Below are positions 17,555-27,115 of a DNA stretch of 32,052 nucleotides, piece after piece. The translations under genes were made by a program, and so were the position numbers. Position 1 is the stretch's first letter. Every line of letters starts with the position of its first letter. Source of the stretch: Opitutus sp. GAS368 (GTDB lineage: Bacteria; Verrucomicrobiota; Verrucomicrobiia; Opitutales; UBA953); the NCBI GenBank assembly GCA_945882655.1, contig CAMCWL010000008.1, positions 1 to 32,052 of the forward strand, read 5' to 3'. Below the pieces are notes generated by a model. That model saw nothing but the letters and a program-made list of their open reading frames with translations. It was not told the origin of the DNA and did no database searches.

Positions 17555-18409
17555 ATGGCGTCTGCCTCGCGATTCCTCCCCCCGGGCTTCGACCCCACGC
17601 AGACCGTGGCGGTCATCGCCGGTAAAGGCCGCTACCCCGCCCTGCTCGTCGAATGTGCCCACGCCCGCGGCGCCAAGGTAAAGTTGATCTCCTTTGAAGA
17701 AGAGACCGACCCAGCCCTCATCGCCACCTTCGCCCCCGCCGACCACCGCGCGATTCCTGTCGGCAAACTCGGGCAGATGCTCGACGCCCTCAAAGAACTC
17801 GGTGCCGCTGGTGCCGTGATGGCCGGCCAAGTTACCCCGCGCAAACTATTCACCGGCATGGTGCCTGACCTGAAGCTCATCGCGCTGATGGCCTCCCTCA
17901 AGGAACGCAACGCCGAGACCATCTTCGGTGCCATCTCCGTCGAGATTGAGAAGATCGGCGTCCGCATGCTCGATGCGCGCATCTTTCTCGAGGACCACCT
18001 CTCCACACCTGGCTGTATGACCGGCTGGGCCTGTGGCATCGGCGACGACGAGCTTGAATTCGGTACGCGCATGGCCCGCGAGATGGCCCGACTCGACGTC
18101 GGTCAGTCCGTCGTCACGGCCAAGGGCACGGTGATTGCGGTCGAAGCCTTCGAAGGCACCGACAACATGCTCCGCCGCTGCTCGCAGACCGGCGGCAAAG
18201 AGATGCTGCTCATCAAGACCGCGAAGCACGCCCAAGACTGGCGCTTCGACGTTCCTTGCTTCGGCGTCAAGACGCTCGAAAGCATGGCCGAAGGCGGCGT
18301 GACGAAAGCCGCGCTCGAAGCGGATGCGGTCATCCTCATCGATAAGCCCGCCGTTATCGCCCGGGCCAAGCAGCTCGGCATCGACCTCTTCGGCTTCGGC
18401 CCAGTCTGA
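17555..18409 (+). CDS. lpxI: UDP-2,3-diacylglucosamine pyrophosphatase LpxI
   Basis: VAVIAGKGRYPALLVECAHARGAKVKLISFE...; AGAVMAGQVTPRKLF; GQSVVTAKGTVIAVEAFEGTDNMLRRC; ADAVILIDKPAVIARAKQLGIDLFGF. Start moved from 17501 to MASASRF. Confidence 0.88.
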   Translation: MASASRFLPPGFDPTQTVAVIAGKGRYPALLVECAHARGAKVKLISFEEETDPALIATFAPADHRAIPVGKLGQMLDALKELGAAGAVMAGQVTPRKLFTGMVPDLKLIALMASLKERNAETIFGAISVEIEKIGVRMLDARIFLEDHLSTPGCMTGWACGIGDDELEFGTRMAREMARLDVGQSVVTAKGTVIAVEAFEGTDNMLRRCSQTGGKEMLLIKTAKHAQDWRFDVPCFGVKTLESMAEGGVTKAALEADAVILIDKPAVIARAKQLGIDLFGFGPV

Positions 18410-18433
18410 AAAACCCGAAGGACTCAGCCTTCG
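18409..18433 (-). terminator. Candidate intrinsic terminator for the 18424..18702 gene
   Basis: Minus strand CGAAGG-CTGAGT-CCTTCG-GGTTTTT; the hairpin contains that gene's stop codon. Confidence 0.5.
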
Positions 18434-18702
18434 AAGAAATTCCAGGCGACGGCGCTCTCGGCCAGCACCCACGCAGCCACCAAGGCAAGCGCCAGCAGGA
18501 CCCATTTACGATGACGGGCCCAGATTTCTGGCGTCTCCGCCGCATGATCCAATCCGCGCCGCGTGCTCAGCAGCAACTTTAGGCGCGCATGCCAAGCTAG
18601 CTTGGTCTCGCCTGAAAGATCCTTATGGGCATACGCGTTGACCCGGTAATCGGGCTTGCGGAACAGCTGGGCGAGACGACGCAACACATCCCCTGCATAC
18701 AC
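18424..18702 (-). CDS. Small hypothetical membrane protein
   Basis: 92-aa ORF, C-terminal TM WVLLALALVAAWVLAESAVAW; GTG start; fills the gap between lpxI and panB. Confidence 0.55.
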   Translation of the reverse strand: MYAGDVLRRLAQLFRKPDYRVNAYAHKDLSGETKLAWHARLKLLLSTRRGLDHAAETPEIWARHRKWVLLALALVAAWVLAESAVAWNFFEG

Positions 18703-18750
18703 CCTTTACCCACGCTTTACAAGCGGAGCGTCTCTGGGTAAGTCAAAGGC

Positions 18751-19518
18751 GTGAAGTCCACCACCCGGTCCCTCCGCGCCCTCAAAGGCGTCCGGCCCAT
18801 CGTCTGCCTGACCGCCTACGATGTGAGCACGGCCCGCATCGCGGACGCCGGTGGCGCCGACCTGATCCTCGTCGGCGACTCCTTAGGTAACACGGTCCTC
18901 GGCCTCCCGGATACGGTGGGGGTGACCCTCGACATGATGCTCCACCACTCCGCCGCCGTCGCCCGCGCCAAGACGGAAGCCCTCGTGGTGGGCGACCTGC
19001 CCTTCGGCCTGGCCCACGACAGCTTCCCCAAGCTCCTCGGCTACTGCCGCCGCTTCCTCCAAGAAGGCGGCGTCAAGGCCGTGAAGATCGAAGGCGGCGC
19101 CTCCCTCGCGCCGGCCATCGCGCGCCTCGTCGACGCCGGCATCCCGGTCATGGGACATGTCGGCATGCTCCCTCAACGCGTCCACTCTGCCGGTTATCGT
19201 CGTCGCGGACTCACCCCTGAAGACCAGAGGCAAATCCTGATCGATGCCCAAGCCGTCGCCGCTGCCGGCGCCTTCGCGGTGGTCGTCGAATGCGTCGACG
19301 AAAAATTCATGCCAAAGATCACCGAGGCCATCTCCGTCCCGACCATCGGTATCGGCTCTGGTCGCGGTTGCGATGGCCAGATCCTCGTCATCCACGACCT
19401 GCTCGGGCTCACGCCGGAGCCTCCGCCCTTCGCTCGACCTGAAGCCAACCTGCACCGTGACGCGGTCGCGGCCGTCCGCCGCTGGGCCACCAAGGTGCGC
19501 ACCAAGAAATCCAAATGA
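18751..19518 (+). CDS. panB: 3-methyl-2-oxobutanoate hydroxymethyltransferase
   Basis: IVCLTAYDVSTARIADAGGADLILVGDSLGNTVLGLPDTVGVTLDMMLHHSAAVARA; GHVGMLPQRVHSAGYRRRG; PTIGIGSGRGCDGQILVIHDLLGL. GTG start. Confidence 0.94.
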   Translation: MKSTTRSLRALKGVRPIVCLTAYDVSTARIADAGGADLILVGDSLGNTVLGLPDTVGVTLDMMLHHSAAVARAKTEALVVGDLPFGLAHDSFPKLLGYCRRFLQEGGVKAVKIEGGASLAPAIARLVDAGIPVMGHVGMLPQRVHSAGYRRRGLTPEDQRQILIDAQAVAAAGAFAVVVECVDEKFMPKITEAISVPTIGIGSGRGCDGQILVIHDLLGLTPEPPPFARPEANLHRDAVAAVRRWATKVRTKKSK

Positions 19519-20516
19519 ACTGCGTCATCTTCGGAGCCGGCGGATGGGGAACGGCCATGGCCATCCACCTCGCCCGCCAAGGTCAGACCGTCACGCTCGT
19601 CCCGCGCCGCGCCGAACAGGCCCTCGCGCTCGCCACCACGCGCGAGAATAAGGAATACCTGCCCGGACACCGCCTCGATGATTCGATTCAGATCGGACTC
19701 GAACCGCTGCCGGCGCTCATGGACGCCGACCTGGTCTTCCTCGCCTGCCCTTCCAAAGGCCTACCGGAATTACTGAAATCGATCGGGCCGGCCGTACGCG
19801 GCTCGTCGACCAAGATGGCCATCTCGCTCTGCAAAGGGCTCGACCTCACCACGCTGCGTCGCCCGTCTGAGATGATGGCCGACGCCTTCGGCACAATTCC
19901 AGTAGGTACCCTAAGCGGCCCAAGTAATGCCGACGAAGTCGCCCGCGGACTCCCGACCGCGCTGGTGCTCGCTGCGATTACGGACGACGCTCTCCTTAAG
20001 GATGTCCAAGCAGTCGTCAGCGGACCGACGCTGCGCGCCTATACTTCGACCGACCTCATCGGCGTCGAGATCGGTGGCACGCTCAAGAACGTCTACGCGC
20101 TGGGCGCCGGCCTATGCGATGGTCTCGGACTCGGCTCCAACGCCAAAGCCGCGATGCTCACCCGCTCGTTACAGGAAATGGCCCGACTCGGCGAAGCCCT
20201 CGGCGCGCGTCCCGAAACTTTCCTCGGCCTCGGCGGCGTCGGTGACCTGATGGCCACCGCGCACGGCTCTTGGAGTCGCAACCGTTCTCTCGGCGAACAG
20301 CTGGCTAAAGATCCGCAAGGCACGCTCGCCGCACTCACCTCCCGCAAGGAAGCTGTCGAAGGCCACCGCGCCGCCGAAGCGTTGTCCAAGCTGGCAACCA
20401 GCCGAGGCCTCGAAGCCCCCATTCTTTTCTGCCTGCACGCGATTCTCTACAAGGGACTTGATCCCCGCGCCGGCGTCGTCGCGCTGATGACACGCGACCT
20501 CCGTTCGGAGGCATGA
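19515..20516 (+). CDS. gpsA: Glycerol-3-phosphate dehydrogenase [NAD(P)+]
   Basis: VIFGAGGWGTAMAIHLARQGQTV; SLCKGLDL; LSGPSNADEVARG; GVEIGGTLKNVYALGAGLCDGLGLGSNAKAAMLTRSLQEM; GVGDLMATAHGSWSRNR. ATGA overlap with panB. Confidence 0.94.
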   Translation: MNCVIFGAGGWGTAMAIHLARQGQTVTLVPRRAEQALALATTRENKEYLPGHRLDDSIQIGLEPLPALMDADLVFLACPSKGLPELLKSIGPAVRGSSTKMAISLCKGLDLTTLRRPSEMMADAFGTIPVGTLSGPSNADEVARGLPTALVLAAITDDALLKDVQAVVSGPTLRAYTSTDLIGVEIGGTLKNVYALGAGLCDGLGLGSNAKAAMLTRSLQEMARLGEALGARPETFLGLGGVGDLMATAHGSWSRNRSLGEQLAKDPQGTLAALTSRKEAVEGHRAAEALSKLATSRGLEAPILFCLHAILYKGLDPRAGVVALMTRDLRSEA

Positions 20517-20977
20517 GCGCCGCCGACGTCGAGTCGCGCCCCTCACCTATCGCCGGCCTCGGACTCTTCGCGAAGCGGGAGTTCACGGAGGGTGAACGGA
20601 TCTCCCGCTACTCTGGCGTGACGACCTTGGAGCCCCCGTCGGCAGCCTCCTCCGGCGGTAAAGTCTACGCCCTGGAAATCGCCCCAGGGAGATGGCTGGA
20701 TGGGACCTCGGAAGATAACCCTTCTCGGCACGCCAACCACGCCTGCCACCCCAATGCAGAACTCATCTGGCACGAGGAAGAATCGGAGGCTTGGCTGACC
20801 GCCCGGAGACCGATTACCGCGGGTGAAGAAATCACCTTCGACTATGGCTTTTCATTGGCCGAAAGCCTCTTTCACCCGTGCGCCTGCGGGGCATCGGACT
20901 GCGTCGGTCGCATTATCGCCACCCCCTTGCGCCCCGCCCTCCGCCGCCACCTGCGTTTTTCGCGTCCAAGGGATTGA
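20513..20977 (+). CDS. SET domain protein-lysine methyltransferase-like protein
   Basis: PIAGLGLFAKREFTEGERISRYSG; SRHANHACHPNAEL; ITAGEEITFDYGFSL; post-SET-like HPCACGASDCVGRI. 4-nt overlap with gpsA. Confidence 0.87.
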   Translation: MSAADVESRPSPIAGLGLFAKREFTEGERISRYSGVTTLEPPSAASSGGKVYALEIAPGRWLDGTSEDNPSRHANHACHPNAELIWHEEESEAWLTARRPITAGEEITFDYGFSLAESLFHPCACGASDCVGRIIATPLRPALRRHLRFSRPRD

Positions 20978-21028
20978 CCACCCGCATCAGGAAGGTCAGT
21001 TTTCGCAGGTCAAACAGTCCATTTCTCC

Positions 21029-22432
21029 ATGAAAAAAGTCGCCCTTACCGAGCTCGATCCCCGGCTCCAAAAACAGATCACCGCCGCGGACCAGCAGCTG
21101 AAGACCAACCCCCAGTACGCCATCGAGGTCCTCACGGGCATCCTCGTCCGCAATCCGGGCTGCATTGAAGTGCGTCGCACCCTCCGGAAGGCCCAGAAAG
21201 CCCTCCACGGAACGAAGAAGGGTCTCTTTGACGGTATCGCCGGTGCCCTCACCTCGGGCAAGATTGCCAAGGCCGTGGAAGCTGACCCGATCGCCGCGAT
21301 TGCCGCCGCCGAAGAAGTCCTCGCCAAGAAGCCGATCGACTCCAACGCGAACAAGACCATCGCCCTCGCCGCCACCAAACTGGAATTCCACGATCTCGCC
21401 GCGTTCGCCTACGAAGAACTCGCGAACAACGAACCCACAGAGATTCAGCACTTTGTTGACCTTGCCAATGTCTGGATCGCCGCCGGTGAAAATGATAACG
21501 CCCTGAACGCTGCCGACAGAGGCCTCAAACTCTTCCCTGGCAACGGCGACCTCCAGGAAGCCGTCCGCAAGGCCTCGGTCAACAAGACGATGAAAAAGGG
21601 CAACTGGGAGGACAAAGGCGACTTCCAATCCAAGCTCAAGGACAAGGACGAAGCACTCCGCCTCGACCAGTCCGCCCGCACGGTCACCGACTCGGCCACC
21701 GCCCTCGCTCAGGCCGCCGAACTCGCCCAGAAGATCCAGGCGTCTCCCGATAACCTCGACCTCTACCGTGACATCGTCCGCATGTTCCTTATCGCCGAGG
21801 ACCTCGACAGTGCGATCGCATGGCTCCAGCGCGGCCGCCTGACGACCCTCGGCAAGGCCGACACCTCCCTTGAACGTCAGGAAAGTGACCTCGTTATCCG
21901 CCAGTACGAGCGCAACTCCAAGCAGCTCCGCGAGGCGATCACCGCCAACCCGGCCGACGCCGCCAGCAAGGACGCCCTCGCCAAGAACGAGACCGAGCTC
22001 AACGACTTCCGCCTCAAGACCTCCATCGCACTGGTCGAACGCTACCCGAACGACTTCGCTTACCGCTACGAGCTCGGCACCCTCCTGCTCGCCGCCAACC
22101 GTCTCGAGGATGCCGTCCAGCAACTCCAGTACGCCCAGCGCAACCCGAAGTTCCGTCAGCCGGCCCTCCTCGCCATCGGTCTCGCCTTCACTCAAGGCGG
22201 TAAGTTTGACTTGGCCATCGAGCAGCTGACCGCCGCCAAGAGCGAAGTCCAACTGATGAACGACCTGAAGAAGGAAATCATCTACGCCCTCGGCGACACC
22301 TTTGAAAAGATGGGCAAAGACAAGGAAGCCGTCGACGAATACAAGGTCATCTACATGGCCGACTCGGGCTACCGTGACGTCGCCAAGAAGATTAACGACT
22401 TCTACGAACGCCAGAAGGGCGCAACGGCCTAA
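21029..22432 (+). CDS. Tetratricopeptide-repeat-like protein
   Basis: Repeated helical units (NPQYAIEVLTGILVRNPG; NDNALNAADRGLKLFPGNGDL; EDLDSAIAWLQRGRLTTLG; DFAYRYELGTLLLAANRLEDAVQQLQYAQRNP; GKDKEAVDEYKVIYMAD). No signal peptide. Confidence 0.82.
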   Translation: MKKVALTELDPRLQKQITAADQQLKTNPQYAIEVLTGILVRNPGCIEVRRTLRKAQKALHGTKKGLFDGIAGALTSGKIAKAVEADPIAAIAAAEEVLAKKPIDSNANKTIALAATKLEFHDLAAFAYEELANNEPTEIQHFVDLANVWIAAGENDNALNAADRGLKLFPGNGDLQEAVRKASVNKTMKKGNWEDKGDFQSKLKDKDEALRLDQSARTVTDSATALAQAAELAQKIQASPDNLDLYRDIVRMFLIAEDLDSAIAWLQRGRLTTLGKADTSLERQESDLVIRQYERNSKQLREAITANPADAASKDALAKNETELNDFRLKTSIALVERYPNDFAYRYELGTLLLAANRLEDAVQQLQYAQRNPKFRQPALLAIGLAFTQGGKFDLAIEQLTAAKSEVQLMNDLKKEIIYALGDTFEKMGKDKEAVDEYKVIYMADSGYRDVAKKINDFYERQKGATA

Positions 22433-22495
22433 GCCTCACCTCCGCCTTCACCCTCTTGCGGACGGCTTCACCCGCCCGCCTCCCTTTTCCTGCCC

Positions 22496-24043
22496 ATGGC
22501 ACTCACTCCCTTTAAGAGCAACCTCATCGCCGACGTCGGCATCAGCATGGGAGACGAAGGTAAGGGCCGCCTCATCCCTGAGATCGTCCGCGAACTCCAA
22601 GCCCTCACGGGACGTCGCGACGTGGTCGGCACCGTCCTCAAGGTCAACGGCGGCGCCAACTCGGGCCACACAGTCGCCGGACTGAAACTCAATCTACTCC
22701 CCGGCGGCGTGGCCGAACATGACGTCGCCTGCCTGGCCCTCGGCTCTGGTGTCGTCGCCGACCCGCGCAAGGCGCTCTGGGAGGCGCTGCCGCTCGAGAA
22801 GATTGGCATCCCGGTACTCAACCGTCTACTTATCGACGAGCGCTGCATGATCAGCGACGTCTCCCACCGCATCCTCGATCTAGCTTGGGAAGACTACCGC
22901 ATTAACGTCCTCGGCCACGAAGCCCGTGGCTCCACCGGACGTGGCATCACGCCCGCCTATGCGGATGAAGTCGGCCAGTTCCAGATTCACTATTCTGAAT
23001 TCCTCGGCGCCAAGTCCGACTACGCGACGCGCCTCTCATCCCGCCTGAACCGCGCCGCCTCGATTGTGCGCGACGTCTGCAAACTCTCGCCCGACAAGTG
23101 GGCCGGACTCTTCGCCAAACTCACCGAAGCCGAACTGCGAGCCAACAAGGGCGCCATCGACTCCGGCGTCTTCACGGCGGCGGAATTCGACTTCACCCGC
23201 TTCGCTGGCAAGGAACCGTTCACCTTCGACCACGCCGCCGTCCTCGATTGCTACTGGAAGGCCGGCGCCTCGCTCGCCCATACCATCGGCGATGTCCGCG
23301 AACGCATTCTTGGCGACCTCGCCGCCGATCGCCGCATCATCGGTGAGTTCGGTCAGGCCTACTGGCTCGACAAGCGCGCGGGCTTCGCCCCGAACGTCAC
23401 GGCCTCGCATACCTACACGCCAGAGTTCTTCCAGTCCGCCGGCATCCCGGTCCAAGCGATTCATACGGTCGGTTGCTGCAAGGCCTACGACACGAAGGTC
23501 GGCACACACGTCTTCCTGACAAAGATGCCGGAAGAACACCCGCTCCAGCGCGCCCTCGCGAAGCTCGAGTTCGGCACCAGCACCGGTCGCCAGCGCATGG
23601 TGGGCTGGTCCGACCTGGTCGAAAAGGCCGACGCCCTCCGCTACGGCGGTTACGACGACATCGTCCTCAACAAACTCGACGCCCTCTCGCCCCACGGCGA
23701 ATGGAAGGGCGGCGACCTGCTCGTCTGCACGGGCTACCGTGACGCGGCTGGCAAGGTCGTTTCCGGCGTCCCTCGTAACGACGCGGTGCGCCGCACGCTA
23801 CAGCCCATCTACGCCACCCTGCCTGGCTGGACAGCCGATATCACCAAGGTGCGCTCCTACGCCCAGCTACCCGCTGAAGCACGTCGCTACGTGGCCTTCA
23901 CAATGGCAGAGATCGTCCGCCTGGCTTCCCGCGGCGGTTCCCTACCCTATCTCCCGAACCTTCGCTACATCGGCGTGGGTCCGGACCCTGACCAGATCAT
24001 CTCCGACGTCCCCGCGACGGCCGAGCTCATCAAGCAGGCCTAA
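22496..24043 (+). CDS. purA: Adenylosuccinate synthetase family protein, long and divergent
   Basis: [86 protein letters not shown]; 515 aa. Confidence 0.85.
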   Translation: MALTPFKSNLIADVGISMGDEGKGRLIPEIVRELQALTGRRDVVGTVLKVNGGANSGHTVAGLKLNLLPGGVAEHDVACLALGSGVVADPRKALWEALPLEKIGIPVLNRLLIDERCMISDVSHRILDLAWEDYRINVLGHEARGSTGRGITPAYADEVGQFQIHYSEFLGAKSDYATRLSSRLNRAASIVRDVCKLSPDKWAGLFAKLTEAELRANKGAIDSGVFTAAEFDFTRFAGKEPFTFDHAAVLDCYWKAGASLAHTIGDVRERILGDLAADRRIIGEFGQAYWLDKRAGFAPNVTASHTYTPEFFQSAGIPVQAIHTVGCCKAYDTKVGTHVFLTKMPEEHPLQRALAKLEFGTSTGRQRMVGWSDLVEKADALRYGGYDDIVLNKLDALSPHGEWKGGDLLVCTGYRDAAGKVVSGVPRNDAVRRTLQPIYATLPGWTADITKVRSYAQLPAEARRYVAFTMAEIVRLASRGGSLPYLPNLRYIGVGPDPDQIISDVPATAELIKQA

Positions 24044-24064
24044 CTCACTTCCGCTGCCGCGCCG

Positions 24065-24403
24065 ATGGCTGATCTGGAACATAACTTCGCCATCCCGCTC
24101 TGGGCTCTCGTCGACCAATCCAAAGTGGAGGCCGGCACATCCGATATGCGCGGCCTCGCCAAGGAACTCGGCAAGTGGCTGGCGCACAATTTCGATGTCG
24201 ACCACAAGGGCGTGGCGATCGAGGAACCCTCGGGCACCGAACCCGGCGCGATGCCGATGTTCGTCGTTGCAAGCGTCCCGCAGGCGCAATGGCACGTGAT
24301 GATCGCGCTGGCCCAGAGCCGCGATTGTAAGCTATTCGTGGTGCTGCCGACGGAAAGCGGTGCCTTCGGCCTTCAGGAATTGAACATCCCAAAGCCGGAG
24401 TGA
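24065..24403 (+). CDS. Hypothetical protein (112 aa)
   Basis: MADLEHNFAIPLWALVDQSKVEAGTSDMRGLAKELGKWL...; 21 nt after purA, same strand; stop abuts the convergent HDAC-like stop. Confidence 0.6.
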   Translation: MADLEHNFAIPLWALVDQSKVEAGTSDMRGLAKELGKWLAHNFDVDHKGVAIEEPSGTEPGAMPMFVVASVPQAQWHVMIALAQSRDCKLFVVLPTESGAFGLQELNIPKPE

Positions 24404-25273
24404 TCAGGCCGCGAAGACCTTGACGGTCTCGAGATGCAGCTCGGCCACCTGCTCCAAGGTCAGGCCTCCCCACTTGTAGCCGCCCGCCAAGGCGAAGATG
24501 TGCGGAATCTTCCTGGCCCGCGCCCAGTGGACGACGAGCTTCTCGCGCTTACGGATCATCTCCTTGGTGATGCCCTTCATGCCACCAGCCTTCTCATAGG
24601 TGTCCATGCCAGCGTTATAAATCAGAAAATCCACGCGCTCCAAGGAGTGTAGTGCATCCTCAACGTGTCCGAGGTAGCCCTTCGGATTGTCGACCTCGAC
24701 GTAGAAGTGCCGAGCCGGATCGGATGGCTCCCAAGAGTCGAACGAGTTCACGGTGACATCAGCCAAATAGACCTGCTTATGGTCGCCGAGGATATCGAAG
24801 GTGCCACCGCCCGCATGCGCATCGAGGTCGAGAATCCCAACGGTCTTGACCTTCTTGAGAGCCTCAAGCGCGGCGAGGGCCAGTCCATTGAACTGGCAGA
24901 AGCCGTTACCAGAATTCTTACGAGCATGGTGCAGTCCGCTGGAGAGGCTGCCGGAGCGGCCATTCTTCAACGCCTCCTTGACGGCATCGCGCATGCCTCC
25001 AGTCGAGGCGAGGATGCTATCCAGTAACGGCTGCGACCAAGCGCCGACCTCCAGGAAACTCCCCTTGTCCTCGAAGGTACTGCGCACGTGCTCGGGCGTA
25101 TGGATCAGTTCGAGCTCTTTCCTGGTCGCAAGCTTGGGTGCCTCCAGCCAGACCTCACCCGCGTTGCCGGCTTCGATCATCTCGGCGACCAGCTTGGACT
25201 TAGTGACGGTCTCGGACTTCCCTTCGACCACGTAGGCGGGGCTATAATAGACGGTGAGCGGCGGCTGCGGCAT
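24404..25273 (-). CDS. Histone deacetylase-superfamily (HDAC/AcuC-like) deacetylase
   Basis: SLSSGLHHARKNSGNGFCQFNGLALAA, ILDLDAHAGGGT, FLIYNAGMDTYEKAGG, LAGGYKWGG: His pair, zinc D/H/D and the GGY Tyr are retained. Start moved from 25531 to 25273. Confidence 0.87.
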   Translation of the reverse strand: MPQPPLTVYYSPAYVVEGKSETVTKSKLVAEMIEAGNAGEVWLEAPKLATRKELELIHTPEHVRSTFEDKGSFLEVGAWSQPLLDSILASTGGMRDAVKEALKNGRSGSLSSGLHHARKNSGNGFCQFNGLALAALEALKKVKTVGILDLDAHAGGGTFDILGDHKQVYLADVTVNSFDSWEPSDPARHFYVEVDNPKGYLGHVEDALHSLERVDFLIYNAGMDTYEKAGGMKGITKEMIRKREKLVVHWARARKIPHIFALAGGYKWGGLTLEQVAELHLETVKVFAA

Positions 25274-25378
25274 GAGGATGTTATGCCTACAGCCAGCCGC
25301 CCCGTCAAATCCGCCCCCTGTCATAGGTTGCGGTTGGCTTCGGGCTGTTGCTTCGCCATGGTCAACGTGTCGCCCACC

Positions 25379-26224
25379 ATGCCCTTCGACCCCAAGATTC
25401 CACGAGAACTCGCTAATAAACTGGGGCGCGAGGCGATGAAGGTCATCGACCTGGGTCTCTACGCCACGCCGACCAGCCAACAGGTCGACATCGCCGCTGA
25501 CATCGCCGCGGCCGTCGCGCGGACCACCCATCTACCGCCCGACCATCGGCATACCACCCCTCGTACGGGATTACACGCGACAGCCATCGAAGTTACCGAT
25601 GAGACCTCCCTGTCCGCGGCCGCCCGCCACGATGCGGCCGGCCTGCGCTCGCTAGTACTCAACTTCGCCTCCCCGACCGTCGCCGGCGGCGGCTTCCTCG
25701 CCGGCGAACGCGCCCAAGAGGAATACCATTGCCGCTCCTCGGCGCTCTTCGCCTGCCAACTCGGCGGACCGATGTATGCCTTCCACCTCCAGCAGGGCAA
25801 CGCACTCCGTTCTGATGCGATGATCTATTCCCCGGACGTTCCCGTCTTCCGGGACGATGAGCATCGCATGCTCGAGACGCCCTTCAAGGTCACCTTCGTG
25901 TCAGCCGCCGCCTGCGACGCCCGTGATGTCGCCCCACTCGATCAGACGAAGATTCCCGGTGCCATGAGCGCACGCATCGTCAAGGTGCTCGCGATTGCCC
26001 AAGCCAATGGACACGACGCGCTCGTACTCGGCGCCTGGGGCTGCGGCAACTTTGCTAACGACCCCGGACTGATTGCCGACCTTTTCCGCCAGGCCCTCGA
26101 CGGACCCTTCAAGGGTGCATTCCGTCGGGTGACCTTCGCGATCGTAGACACCACGCCCGATCAACGTTGCCTGAACCAATTCCGCTTGGCGCTCTCGCCC
26201 AAAGCCCCACCGGGGCACAACTGA
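25379..26224 (+). CDS. TIGR02452-type protein, microbial poly(ADP-ribose) glycohydrolase-like macrodomain
   Basis: LVLNFASPTVAGGGFLAGERAQEEYHCRSSALFAC contains GGG-X7-QEE; MIYSPDVPVFRDDE; ALVLGAWGCGNFANDP. Start is 25379 or the in-frame ATG at 25358. Confidence 0.88.
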   Translation: MPFDPKIPRELANKLGREAMKVIDLGLYATPTSQQVDIAADIAAAVARTTHLPPDHRHTTPRTGLHATAIEVTDETSLSAAARHDAAGLRSLVLNFASPTVAGGGFLAGERAQEEYHCRSSALFACQLGGPMYAFHLQQGNALRSDAMIYSPDVPVFRDDEHRMLETPFKVTFVSAAACDARDVAPLDQTKIPGAMSARIVKVLAIAQANGHDALVLGAWGCGNFANDPGLIADLFRQALDGPFKGAFRRVTFAIVDTTPDQRCLNQFRLALSPKAPPGHN

Positions 26225-26229
26225 GGCGC

Positions 26230-27042
26230 TTATTTGAGGCGGCCTAGGATGGCTTCGCCGACAGTGGCCCCAAGGAAATCGTAGCCGGCTCCGGTGAAAT
26301 GCACGTCCAACGGCGGCTGGAATTCCTTCAGGCGAGGGGTCATCGCGCCGAAGAGGTCATCCGTCGGGATGCCGTGCTTCTTCATCACCTCGGCGGCGAG
26401 GGCATTCTTCTCGACAATCGACACGGCGGTCTGCTTCTGGGCGGGATTATCCGGAATCGGCGTCGTGCTGGCCCAGATGAGCTTGGCCCCAGTCTTCTCG
26501 AGGCGAACGACGATCTCTTCGAGCCGCTTCACATAATCGGCCGCCGGTGTGGCGCGGTCATGGATACCAAAATTAAAATGGACGACGTCCCACTTCCCTG
26601 CGCCGAGCCAGGCATCGAGGTTCTTGAGGCCCGAAGCAGTGGGACCGCAATTAGCCGGGGCGCGGTGGACGTTCGCCTTACCCGCGAGGGCCTTGCGGGT
26701 GGGCTGGGTGTAGCCACGCGAAACGGAATCCCCGATGAGTAGGATGCGCGGTAGCTTCGGGTCGTCCTTCACGAAGTCCCAGGCACTCGACTGGCCGGCG
26801 ATCTTACCGCGCTTGTGCAGAGGTAGGTAAAAGCCGTTACCTAGGTTCGCCTGAAGTACCTTCTCCCACGCTTGCTCTTCCGGCGAGAGCTGGGCGACCA
26901 AAGCCTGATACTTCACTTCCACGGCGGCATCCTGGGCCGCTTTCTTGGCAGCCGCCTCCTTGGCGTTCGTTGGCTCGCCCTTCGGCGGTTCAGCGGCGAC
27001 CAAGACGAGGGCAAGACTGAACAAGGCGAGCAGGTGCTTCAT
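26230..27042 (-). CDS. Secreted SGNH/GDSL-family hydrolase
   Basis: Signal peptide MKHLLALFSLALVLVAA; ILLIGDSVSRGYT; VVHFNFGIHD; DVHFTGAGYDFLG. Start moved from 27084. Confidence 0.85.
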   Translation of the reverse strand: MKHLLALFSLALVLVAAEPPKGEPTNAKEAAAKKAAQDAAVEVKYQALVAQLSPEEQAWEKVLQANLGNGFYLPLHKRGKIAGQSSAWDFVKDDPKLPRILLIGDSVSRGYTQPTRKALAGKANVHRAPANCGPTASGLKNLDAWLGAGKWDVVHFNFGIHDRATPAADYVKRLEEIVVRLEKTGAKLIWASTTPIPDNPAQKQTAVSIVEKNALAAEVMKKHGIPTDDLFGAMTPRLKEFQPPLDVHFTGAGYDFLGATVGEAILGRLK

Positions 27043-27115
27043 AGTGGGGTAAGCTGATGCAACCATCCCACCCCAAACCTTCAAGCCGTCACTGCCGCCC
27101 TCTTGGCAGGATGCC

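Noticed and set aside
20996-22252. Minus-strand 418-aa ORF
   Set aside because: Antisense shadow of the TPR-like CDS; Gly/Val/Glu-rich translation typical of opposite-strand frames.
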